A stretch of DNA of 8,525 bases, from the NCBI GenBank assembly GCA_002338145.1, contig DDHP01000022.1, positions 11,162 to 19,686 of the forward strand, in the 5' to 3' direction. The notes beneath the pieces are model-generated. The model saw only the letters and a list, made by a program, of their open reading frames with translations. It did no database searches and was not told the origin of the DNA. Of the stretch, positions 1 to 6,437 are shown piece by piece (position 1 is the first letter of the stretch; each line of letters opens with the position of its first letter). The DNA is from Deferribacteraceae bacterium UBA1873 (lineage in GTDB: Bacteria > Chrysiogenota > Deferribacteres > Deferribacterales > Flexistipitaceae). The position numbers and the translations under genes were made by a program.

Positions 1-17
1 ATCTCAGCCTCTGTTTG

Positions 18-50
18 ACAAGCGACCCCTCGGCTTCGCTCGGAATGACA
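18..50 (-). repeat. Dispersed GTCATTCC-type intergenic repeat, partial
   Basis: Read on the minus strand, this begins TGTCATTCCGAGCGAAGC and continues into CGAGGGGTCGCTTGTCA. Repeats of the form GTCATTCCGAGCGAAGCCGAG are familiar dispersed intergenic elements in many bacterial genomes; recognising it here is from memory of that pattern, not from a search. It lies downstream of the last gene of the operon. A short shared word, TGTCAAACA, also occurs in the repeat at the opposite end of the window. The window border may cut the element. Confidence 0.5.
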
Positions 51-74
51 AGTATTAAATGTCATCTCTTTTAT

Positions 75-105
75 TAATGCAATTATACTTAACAAATTAG
101 CATTA
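75..105. other. Imperfect inverted repeat after the operon end
   Basis: TAATGC at 75-80 is complementary to GCATTA at 100-105, and the stem can be extended by AATT on each side with one bulged base. It sits about 10 bp past the stop of the DUF456 gene, where a terminator would be expected. On the minus strand it is followed by ATAAAAG and not by a T-run, so it is not a convincing intrinsic terminator. Nothing else with gene-like character is visible in 1-114. Confidence 0.25.
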
Positions 106-114
106 CATATAAAA

Positions 115-609
115 TCAGTTATATATGTACAAACCCGTCATAATAGTGACAGCAATACCAAGGGCAAATTTTATTATTATAGCAAATATACGGTTTTTCA
201 TTACCGACGCACTTCTTAATAGAGCGGTACTGTTATCAGCCGAAGCCATCTTTTCATAAACAAATGTCCCGGCAAAAGCACCAATTACCGAACCCAGGAG
301 TGCACCCACACCAAACAATATTGGCGCCATCAAAACCCCCAGAATAATTGCCCCAAGTATAGAGGCGAAAACACTTTTGTTCGTCACACCTGTCTTTTTT
401 GAGCCAAAAAAACCGGAGACCCATTCAATAATCTCACCCGCCAGAACTACAGCAGTAATGCCAATAAGCTCACCACCCGTTATCATATCTGTAAAATACA
501 AAATAACAGGTAAAACCAAGGTCAGAATATTGCCAGGCAGGCCGAACAAATTCAGCATTACAAATAAAAACTGCAGGATACTCACAAAACATATTATTAC
601 AGGAATCAT
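115..609 (-). CDS. DUF456 family membrane protein
   Basis: A 164-residue, very hydrophobic protein with glycine-rich helices at about 3-20, 25-40, 44-62, 77-118 (probably two helices) and 140-162. The N-terminal GLPGN (23-27), the acidic LAGEIIEW segment (56-63) and the glycine/alanine-rich hairpin around residues 86-115 fit the DUF456 family of small integral membrane proteins, for which I know of no established biochemical function. The ATG is chosen because a GGAG stands 7 bases upstream, inside the end of the preceding gene. Only one base separates it from the upstream stop codon, which indicates translational coupling to the YycJ-like gene. It is the last gene of the operon. The family assignment is moderately firm; the role is unknown. 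Confidence 0.75.
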   Translation of the reverse strand: MIPVIICFVSILQFLFVMLNLFGLPGNILTLVLPVILYFTDMITGGELIGITAVVLAGEIIEWVSGFFGSKKTGVTNKSVFASILGAIILGVLMAPILFGVGALLGSVIGAFAGTFVYEKMASADNSTALLRSASVMKNRIFAIIIKFALGIAVTIMTGLYIYN

Positions 610-610
610 C

Positions 611-1378
611 CTAAAACTCCACTCGATAAACCTGACTGTTTTGCTTCAAAAAGTGTGTTTTGAAACCAAAATTTTTCGTAGCAAAATCACTGTAGCGCTG
701 CAGTAAAGCATAGTCATTGTTTTCCTCACTCACATGCCCCAGCAAAAGTTTTTTCAACTTAGACCCGGAAACTCTCGCAGCCATCCCCAAAGCTTCTTTA
801 TTGGACAGATGCCCTCTGGAAGATAGAATTCTTCGCTTCAGATATGCGGGATAACTGCCGTTTTTAAGCAGCTCATCCTCATAATTTGACTCCAGAATTC
901 CGATATCAGAATATTTTAGAAAATCCTCTATATAATCTGATGCATATCCCAGATCCGTAGCAAATGTTATCGCTTTTTCACCCAACGATAATCGGTAGCC
1001 CAGTGGTTCATTGCTGTCGTGCATTACCTGAAAACAATCAATGGATATGCTTTCAAAATCATATGAAATGTCCTTTTTCAAAATAAAAAAATCATTTACA
1101 TCGATTTTCTTTGACTTCAAGACATCCGCTGTCCCTTCACTGGAAAACACAACCGGATTATATCTGTTAATAAAAGGTATCAGGCCCGACACATGGTCAT
1201 TGTGCTCATGTGTGAGAAACAACAAGATTTTTTCAGAATCAGAAATATTTTCCTTTTCCAAAAGTTCATCAATTTTGTATCTGGAGACACCAATATCCAC
1301 AAATATATGCATATCGTTATAGTTAATGTGATAACAGTTCCCGGAACTTCCCGAAGCGACTACATTCAATGTTGGCAT
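611..1378 (-). CDS. YycJ/WalJ-type metallo-beta-lactamase fold nuclease
   Basis: A 255-residue MBL-fold hydrolase, probably cytosolic. Visible metal-binding motifs are THEHNDH at 56-62 (H57, H59, D61, H62), H120 in VMHDSNEPLGY, D142 in FATDLG, and H215 in LLLGHVSEENN. The start ASGSSGNC (8-15), the LESNY motif (162-166) and KRRILSSRGHLSN (181-193) are hallmarks of the YycJ/WalJ family rather than RNase J or glyoxalase II. Length matches that family (about 260). YycJ proteins are regarded as 5'-exonuclease-like enzymes and in Bacillus have been linked to mismatch repair; placement two genes after mutS fits such a role, by inference. The ATG follows the previous stop by 6 bases with a weak AAGAG upstream. 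All metal ligands appear present, so it should be active. Confidence 0.88.
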   Translation of the reverse strand: MPTLNVVASGSSGNCYHINYNDMHIFVDIGVSRYKIDELLEKENISDSEKILLFLTHEHNDHVSGLIPFINRYNPVVFSSEGTADVLKSKKIDVNDFFILKKDISYDFESISIDCFQVMHDSNEPLGYRLSLGEKAITFATDLGYASDYIEDFLKYSDIGILESNYEDELLKNGSYPAYLKRRILSSRGHLSNKEALGMAARVSGSKLKKLLLGHVSEENNDYALLQRYSDFATKNFGFKTHFLKQNSQVYRVEF

Positions 1379-1384
1379 GGTCTC

Positions 1385-1957
1385 TTATAACACACTTTCA
1401 TAAATTTTCGATATTTTTTTAAAATGAAATACAATCAAAAGCATAATAAGAACAATCACACTCATTTTATTACCAGCGGAAAGAAGCATAGAAACCCAAA
1501 TGAGTGCTAACATAAAATCGTAAAAAAATGTAGAGACTGGACGGATACCGGCATTCCACAATCTGGCGCCACAGCCCGGGGCAAGCACAAATATGTAATA
1601 GGCGATAAAAATAAAGGTAAAAATCATCATACCAATACCCCAAAAACCTTCCGAAAATACAAGCACTAAAGCTGTAGTAACAATCAGCACACTGTAAAGA
1701 AATAGAGTAAAAATTCTGAATATACTAACCATCACCTGCTTAAGAAAAGATGAATAAAAACCGTTGTCCACAAATGAATTGACCACAGCCCTGGACATAA
1801 AAACAATCAGCAACAAAAAAGCAGCATTCAGAGGCTCCAGCGTACCGGAAATAACAAATACCAGAACAACCCACAGGGGGACACTGCTAAAAAGAAAAGC
1901 TGCTGCTCTGTCAGGAGATGAAAAAATATATTTTGCCAAGGTAATATTCTTAATCAT
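1385..1957 (-). CDS. Unrecognised six-helix membrane protein
   Basis: I do not recognise this 190-residue protein. It has about six predicted membrane helices (roughly 19-38, 43-62, 76-101, 106-127, 144-161, 164-178) and ends in a short basic tail. A loop at 126-141 (APGCGARLWNAGIRP) is the only notably polar, motif-like stretch; it faintly recalls the arginine/glycine-rich loops of RDD-type membrane proteins, but that is not strong enough to assign a family. The ATG overlaps the mutS stop by 8 bp (ATGATTAA), and an AAGGA lies about 11 bases upstream, so translation is likely coupled to mutS. It is followed after 6 bp by the YycJ-like nuclease gene. It has the codon style of its neighbours and no sign of truncation. 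No function is proposed. Confidence 0.75.
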   Translation of the reverse strand: MIKNITLAKYIFSSPDRAAAFLFSSVPLWVVLVFVISGTLEPLNAAFLLLIVFMSRAVVNSFVDNGFYSSFLKQVMVSIFRIFTLFLYSVLIVTTALVLVFSEGFWGIGMMIFTFIFIAYYIFVLAPGCGARLWNAGIRPVSTFFYDFMLALIWVSMLLSAGNKMSVIVLIMLLIVFHFKKISKIYESVL

Positions 1958-4517
1958 TATCTGTCATATCCTTCAGTTTACTCAAAATATTCAATGCCTC
2001 CAGCGGTGTGATACTGTTAACATCCAGTGACTTCAATTCCTCCACAACAGGATGTTCTTCAAACAGCAGTATCGGCTCAATAACTTTTTCAGGCTTTTCG
2101 CCTATGCTGGATTTTTTCGCAAGCTTCGGCACACCATTTATATTATACTCATTTTTCTCCAGGGTTTCCATAATTTCATTACTGCGAGCTATAACTTCTT
2201 CAGGCAGTCCTGCAATTTTTGCAACATAAACACCATAACTCCGGTCTGCACTTCCTTCAATAATATTCCGAAGAAAAATCACTTCATTTTTCCATTCTTT
2301 TACTTCAACAGTATAATTTCTGCTTCCTCTGTTAATCCTGGGGATATCTGTAAGTTCATGATAGTGAGTGGCAAAAAGTGTCTTTGCACCAATACGGTTT
2401 AAAATATATTCAGCGACGGCCCATGCAATGGAAAGACCGTCAAAAGTGGATGTACCCCGCCCTATTTCATCCAACACAATCAAGGATTTCTCTGTCGCAT
2501 TGTTAAGGATATTTGCAGTCTCCACCATTTCAACCATGAATGTTGACTCACCTTTCGCCAGATTATCTTTTGCACCAACACGGGTGAAAATTCTGTCCAC
2601 CAAAGAAATTTTAGCCTCTGAAGCTGGTATAAAAGATCCGGTATGTGCAAGAAGTGTATTCACCGCTACCATCCTGATATATGTGCTCTTACCTGACATA
2701 TTCGGGCCGGTAATTATCAGCAGATTATTATTTTCTGTGTCAAGAAAAGCGTCATTAGGAATAAAAGGCTCGGACATATTCCTTTCCACCACAGGGTGCC
2801 TGCCATCTATAATCTTTATATCATCAAAATCACCCAGTTCAGGTTTACAGTAATTATTTTCCCCTGCAATGACTGCAAAATTTATCAATGTATCAAGCTC
2901 TGCGATAATCTCAGCAACTTGGCGGATTCTGTGCGCCTCATTCCTTATTTTACTGCGCACTTCAACAAAAATATCATGCTCAATCCTGGACAGTTTATCT
3001 TCTGCATTAAGTATCTCATCCTCCAGCTGTTTTAATTCATCGGTAATAAACCTTTCGGCGTTTACCAGTGTCTGTTTGCGTTTGTAGTAATCCGGAGCCT
3101 TATAAGAATGCGTTTTGCTGATTTCAATATAATAGCCAAAAACCTTATTGTAGCGAACCTTTAGTGTGGGAATACCTGTTTTTTCTTTTTCCGAAGCCTC
3201 TATCGAAGCCAGCATCGATTTGCTGTTATCTTTTATATCTCTGAGTTTTTTTACTTCATCATGAAACTCACTTTTGATTATTCCCCCTTCTGTTATATTC
3301 ACAGGGGGATTTTCCACAATTGCACTTTCTATTAATGTATAAATATCTTCAAGATTATCGAACCTGTTCGTAAAGTCGGTAATATTGGGGTGACCCGTTT
3401 CCTGAAGGTACTGCTTTATTTCAGGCAGGGAGGCCACAGACTCTTTCAACCATATCAAATCCCTGGGGCTGCTTCTCTCCGCAATAATACGTGAAGCTAT
3501 ACGCTCAAGATCATAAACATTCTTTAAAAGCTCCTGGACATTTTTGCTGTATGTAGAATTCGCGGCAAAAAACTCCACAATACTCTGTCTTCTAAAGATT
3601 TCATGCAGATTTCTGCTGGGGGATAGCAGCCATTTCTTCAGTAAACGCATACCCATTGCCGTAACACATTTATTCAATACCGAATAGAGACTGGGACTAT
3701 CTAAAGAATCTACAGCACTGATTATCTCCAGTGTATTTACGGCAACAGCATCAAGGTAAACTTCATTGTCAGGACTCAGCAAAACAGGCTTTTTCAAAGT
3801 AATATCGATGAAGCTTTCAGCCAGATACTCCAAAACATAGCAAAGAGGATAAAGCAAATCCTTTTCATAAATTCCCAGAGATTTTGGTGTGGTAACTCCG
3901 TAATGCCTGAGAACCCTCTCCTCCACTGTTTTTGAATGATAGTTTGTTTCTATCTTATGAAAACCTGTATTTTTGTGTATAATTTCGTAGTTGGCTACAA
4001 TTTCTTTAGGCTTCCATTTTGTGATAAAATCATCGATATTTTTCTGCTTTTGAAGAAAAACATCACCTGTTGATGTATCAACTGCACATATATTGTAATC
4101 TTCGTTATTTTTATATACAGACATAAGAATATTGAAATCATGGGACTGGAGTGAATCTTCATCAATCACCGTTCCCGGGGAAATCACACGGTTGACCCCT
4201 CTTTTTACAATACCTTTTGCCTGAGAGGGATCCTCCAGCTGCTCACATATAGCCACTTTTTTCCCGGCATTCAGCAGTTTGTTCAGATAGGTTTTATAGG
4301 CGTGGTATGGAATTCCACACATGGGGACTGGATTTTTATCTTTCTTATTTCTGCTGGTGAGAGCTATCCCCAATATCCCGGAAGCCTCATTGGCATCATC
4401 GCCAAACATCTCGTAAAAATCGCCCATACGAAAAAAAAGCAAATGATCGGGATACTGCCTCTTAATTTCGTAATACTGTTTCATCATTGGAGTAAGACTT
4501 GTGGAATTTTCTTCCAT
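1950..4517 (-). CDS. mutS: DNA mismatch repair protein MutS
   Basis: Full-length MutS1 (855 residues; E. coli 853). It recognises base mismatches and small loops as a dimer and, after ATP binding, recruits MutL. The N-terminal mismatch domain has the FYE intercalation motif (F34, E36) within GDFYEMFG. Connector, lever and clamp domains follow (about 130-540), including the conserved NKVFGYYIEISK (457-468). The ATPase domain has Walker A GPNMSGKST (604-612), the loop around GAKDNLAKGESTFMVEM (648-664), Walker B LIVLDE (679-684) with E684, and the ATHYHEL segment (716-722). The C-terminal tail, ending SITPLEALNILSKLKD, matches the tetramerisation tail. A clamp-binding motif near 815-819 (PILLF) lacks the usual glutamine. 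The start is 3 bp after the lapB stop with no clear Shine-Dalgarno, so coupling is likely. Confidence 0.98.
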   Translation of the reverse strand: MEENSTSLTPMMKQYYEIKRQYPDHLLFFRMGDFYEMFGDDANEASGILGIALTSRNKKDKNPVPMCGIPYHAYKTYLNKLLNAGKKVAICEQLEDPSQAKGIVKRGVNRVISPGTVIDEDSLQSHDFNILMSVYKNNEDYNICAVDTSTGDVFLQKQKNIDDFITKWKPKEIVANYEIIHKNTGFHKIETNYHSKTVEERVLRHYGVTTPKSLGIYEKDLLYPLCYVLEYLAESFIDITLKKPVLLSPDNEVYLDAVAVNTLEIISAVDSLDSPSLYSVLNKCVTAMGMRLLKKWLLSPSRNLHEIFRRQSIVEFFAANSTYSKNVQELLKNVYDLERIASRIIAERSSPRDLIWLKESVASLPEIKQYLQETGHPNITDFTNRFDNLEDIYTLIESAIVENPPVNITEGGIIKSEFHDEVKKLRDIKDNSKSMLASIEASEKEKTGIPTLKVRYNKVFGYYIEISKTHSYKAPDYYKRKQTLVNAERFITDELKQLEDEILNAEDKLSRIEHDIFVEVRSKIRNEAHRIRQVAEIIAELDTLINFAVIAGENNYCKPELGDFDDIKIIDGRHPVVERNMSEPFIPNDAFLDTENNNLLIITGPNMSGKSTYIRMVAVNTLLAHTGSFIPASEAKISLVDRIFTRVGAKDNLAKGESTFMVEMVETANILNNATEKSLIVLDEIGRGTSTFDGLSIAWAVAEYILNRIGAKTLFATHYHELTDIPRINRGSRNYTVEVKEWKNEVIFLRNIIEGSADRSYGVYVAKIAGLPEEVIARSNEIMETLEKNEYNINGVPKLAKKSSIGEKPEKVIEPILLFEEHPVVEELKSLDVNSITPLEALNILSKLKDMTDND
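4431..4438 (-). repeat. 8-nt homopolymer (T8 in the coding strand) within mutS
   Basis: Eight consecutive A on the plus strand give CTT TTT TTT in mutS codons 27-29 (L-F-F), just before the mismatch-contact motif FYE at 34-36. It is the longest mononucleotide run I can find in the window; runs of seven are common, runs of eight are not. Slippage here would frameshift nearly the whole protein. The residues themselves are typical of MutS (E. coli has LLFYRMGD), so amino-acid constraint plus AT bias can explain the run. Confidence 0.6.
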
Positions 4518-4520
4518 AGA

Positions 4521-5621
4521 CTATACAGGTTTTATCTTTTCCAGAGATTTACAGTTGGCACAGATTGTGTGGTAATCATTGTACAATGTGCCACATGAAG
4601 AGCATTTGTATTCTGGCTCATTTATAAAAGCATCCACAAATACACTATCCAGATGTATCTGACTATATTTTTTCAGGAGTGATTTGAAAGAACCGTGCTC
4701 ATTTATAAAGTCCTTTATGATTTCCTTCGCTCGTGTCAGGTCATCTTTTTTAATAAAATACTCTGCCATAAAAAGTATATAAAAAGGATTCTCCGTTTTA
4801 GCAGATACTTTTCTCATTATAAGCTGATCAAAATCTTTAACATCTTTATAGTCATAATAATACTCTCTCATTTCATTCAAATCATCTTCCGTCAAAGCCA
4901 AGTCATTTTCAATAAAACTGTTAACCGCTGATATCCCCTTTTCCTTTTGAGCACCGGCAAAAAGCGTTCTGATGTATTCCAAATTGACAATTCTAAGCCC
5001 CGGAGAAATTTTAAGGCTTTTTTCAAGCAACTTTACTTTTTGCTTATCCTGGGTCTCTTTTAATGCTTGTTTGTATATACAGTAAGCTCTCCAATCAGAA
5101 TAATCCTTATGTGATATTTTTTCATATTTATGAAACAGCTTCTCAGCTTCTTCATAATTTTCCTGCTCGAAATTTATTTCAGCAAGAATTTTCACAAGTA
5201 CCGGGGACTTGTCATGTTTTGAAAGGTCGTCAAGATAGTATTTTGCTTGCTTATTCTGCCCCCATGCCCGGTAATCCTTCACAAGCTCAAACTGAATATA
5301 TTTCTTCAACGAACCGGGAAGTTTAGGACTGCTCAACGCACTTTCATGTATATGAACAGCCTTGGCATAATCCCCGTTTCGCCGAAAAAGTGAGCCCATA
5401 GAGGCATAAATTTCAAGGTTGTCGTTTTTTTGCATAAGTACATTGGAAAATTCATCCAATGCCCTGGCAATATTATTTTCTGCGAGAAAACCAAAACCTT
5501 TTAGAAAATGCTTGTCACTGTATTCATCCATATCGTCGGTTCTCCTGTAGAAAAAATATATCAGGATTGCTCCTATAATTACAACAAGAATAATAACAGT
5601 TATAATATATTTAGGCTCCAG
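4521..5621 (-). CDS. lapB: LapB (YciM) TPR protein, with N-terminal anchor from a CTG start
   Basis: A membrane-anchored tetratricopeptide protein ending in a rubredoxin-like zinc knuckle. In E. coli LapB brings LpxC to FtsH and so limits LPS synthesis. The C-terminus has CxxC...CxxC (C340, C343, C354, C357) within YKCSSCG...CANC and ends KSLEKIKPV, closely like E. coli LapB. TPR helices fill about 38-320; LFRRNGDYAKAVHIHESAL matches the LFRSRGEVDRAIRIHQ region of E. coli. The first ATG (5531; AGGAG about 10 bases upstream) would give 336 residues without the family's membrane helix. The same frame runs back 30 codons and encodes one: EPKYIITVIILVV...IYFFYRR. The only near-normal start before it is CTG at 5621, with GGGAG 6 bases upstream inside lapA. 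I prefer 366 residues (E. coli 389). LapA lies directly upstream, as in enterics. Confidence 0.88.
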   Translation of the reverse strand: MEPKYIITVIILVVIIGAILIYFFYRRTDDMDEYSDKHFLKGFGFLAENNIARALDEFSNVLMQKNDNLEIYASMGSLFRRNGDYAKAVHIHESALSSPKLPGSLKKYIQFELVKDYRAWGQNKQAKYYLDDLSKHDKSPVLVKILAEINFEQENYEEAEKLFHKYEKISHKDYSDWRAYCIYKQALKETQDKQKVKLLEKSLKISPGLRIVNLEYIRTLFAGAQKEKGISAVNSFIENDLALTEDDLNEMREYYYDYKDVKDFDQLIMRKVSAKTENPFYILFMAEYFIKKDDLTRAKEIIKDFINEHGSFKSLLKKYSQIHLDSVFVDAFINEPEYKCSSCGTLYNDYHTICANCKSLEKIKPV

Positions 5622-5934
5622 AGTGCTCTCCCGAACTATTTTTTTCTTTGCTCAAAGGTAAATTGCGGAGCCTGTTAATCTCTTTTTCCGCTTCTTTGAG
5701 ATTCTTCTTCAGGTTATTAATTTCCTTCCTCGTTCTCATTTTTTCCGAAACAGCCACCAACGTTGCAAGAATAATGCCAACAAAAACAGCCAAAATAATT
5801 ATAAGAAATAGAGGCAGGCTCACCGGCTCCTTGCCGTAAAAATACTCAAGCTGAACAGTCTGCATATTCAAAGTGGCAAATATTACAACTGCAGCTATTA
5901 CTATTGTCTTGATTATCATACTGATTACTCTCAT
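5611..5934 (-). CDS. lapA: LapA (DUF1049) inner membrane protein
   Basis: A 107-residue LapA-type protein (E. coli LapA/YciS 102). It has two membrane helices at about 6-22 and 41-62, an intervening segment with the family signature NMQTVQLEYFYG (23-34), and a charged cytoplasmic coiled coil at about 66-92. LapA partners LapB in assembling and regulating LPS synthesis at the inner membrane. Identification rests on topology, the N-x-Q-x-V motif and, above all, being directly followed by lapB as in Enterobacteria. The ATG overlaps the HIT gene stop by 4 bp (ATGA) and has AGGA just upstream. A second ATG five codons on would also leave both helices intact. Its 3' end overlaps the proposed lapB start by 11 bp. 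Confidence 0.88.
   Translation of the reverse strand: MRVISMIIKTIVIAAVVIFATLNMQTVQLEYFYGKEPVSLPLFLIIILAVFVGIILATLVAVSEKMRTRKEINNLKKNLKEAEKEINRLRNLPLSKEKNSSGEHSGA
5622..5632 (-). promoter_or_regulatory. Ribosome binding site supporting the lapB CTG start
   Basis: On the minus strand GGGAG is followed by AGCACT and then CTG, a normal 6-base spacing. It lies inside the last codons of lapA, and the CTG falls 8 bases before the lapA stop codon, an arrangement typical of coupled genes. No ATG, GTG or TTG exists in this frame between the in-frame TGA further upstream and the membrane helix, so this site decides the proposed start. Confidence 0.5.
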
Positions 5935-6437
5935 TTTTCCTCCAGTCTGTTTATAGCATTTTTAAGTTTATCATAAGTTTTTAAAATATGCTCGGAAATT
6001 ACTTTTGTTTCCCCCAACACTGGCATAAAATTTGTATCCCCGTTCCAGCGGGGCACAACATGAAAGTGCAAATGATTAGCCACACCAGCACCGGCGACCC
6101 TCCCGATATTAAAACCGGCGTTAAAGCCATCAGGGTTTATAGACTGCTTCATCACTTTTATAAATTTTTTTGATAATGTCATTATTTCCAGCATTTCATT
6201 ATCCGACAAATTTCCTATATCCCCCGTATGCTTGTAAGGTGAAATCATAATATGACCGTTATTATAGGGGAAAAGGTTCATCATTGTAAAGCAGGATTTA
6301 CCTCTGTACAAAATAAGATTTTCCCTGTCATTATTCTGAGCAGGCTTAACACAGAAAATACACCCTTCATTTTTATGAGAACCATCTATGTAGTTCATAC
6401 GCCATGGTGCCCATATCCTGTCAAAACCTTCAGCCAT
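5931..6437 (-). CDS. HIT family nucleotide hydrolase/phosphorylase (Ap4A-type)
   Basis: A 168-residue histidine-triad protein. The catalytic triad is HLHFHVV at 122-128 (H122, H124, H126, the last being the nucleophile), preceded by the conserved N/G/H residues of NNGHIMISPYKH (59-70). An N-terminal CIFC (26-29) resembles the zinc-binding CxxC of many HIT proteins. The opening DRIWAPWRMNYI and the C-terminal VPRWNGDTNFMPVLGETKVI are typical of the longer branch related to diadenosine tetraphosphate phosphorylase/hydrolase (as in mycobacterial Rv2613c) rather than short HinT proteins. It likely acts on Ap4A or other adenylated nucleotides in the cytosol; the exact substrate cannot be read from sequence. 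The ATG overlaps the sir2 stop by 8 bp and has GAGG 6 bases upstream, indicating coupled expression with the deacylase. Confidence 0.92.
   Translation of the reverse strand: MAEGFDRIWAPWRMNYIDGSHKNEGCIFCVKPAQNNDRENLILYRGKSCFTMMNLFPYNNGHIMISPYKHTGDIGNLSDNEMLEIMTLSKKFIKVMKQSINPDGFNAGFNIGRVAGAGVANHLHFHVVPRWNGDTNFMPVLGETKVISEHILKTYDKLKNAINRLEEK

Noticed and set aside
75..105. Intrinsic terminator of the operon
   Set aside because: The stem is AT-rich with a bulge and no T-run follows on the minus strand; kept only as a low-confidence inverted repeat.
377..706. 109-codon plus-strand open frame across the DUF456/nuclease junction
   Set aside because: Antisense to two well-supported genes with matching ribosome sites; the translation has low-complexity, non-protein-like composition.
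611..1378. RNase J or glyoxalase II identity for the MBL-fold protein
   Set aside because: It lacks the long C-terminal beta-CASP regions of RNase J, and the ASGSSGN, LESNY and GHLSN motifs point to YycJ/WalJ instead.
2368..2853. 161-codon open frame on the plus strand
   Set aside because: It lies entirely antisense to the conserved MutS ATPase domain, has no ribosome site and no recognisable domain; it is a shadow of mutS.
4302..4598. 98-codon plus-strand frame over the lapB-mutS junction
   Set aside because: Antisense to MutS N-terminus and LapB zinc knuckle, both clearly real.
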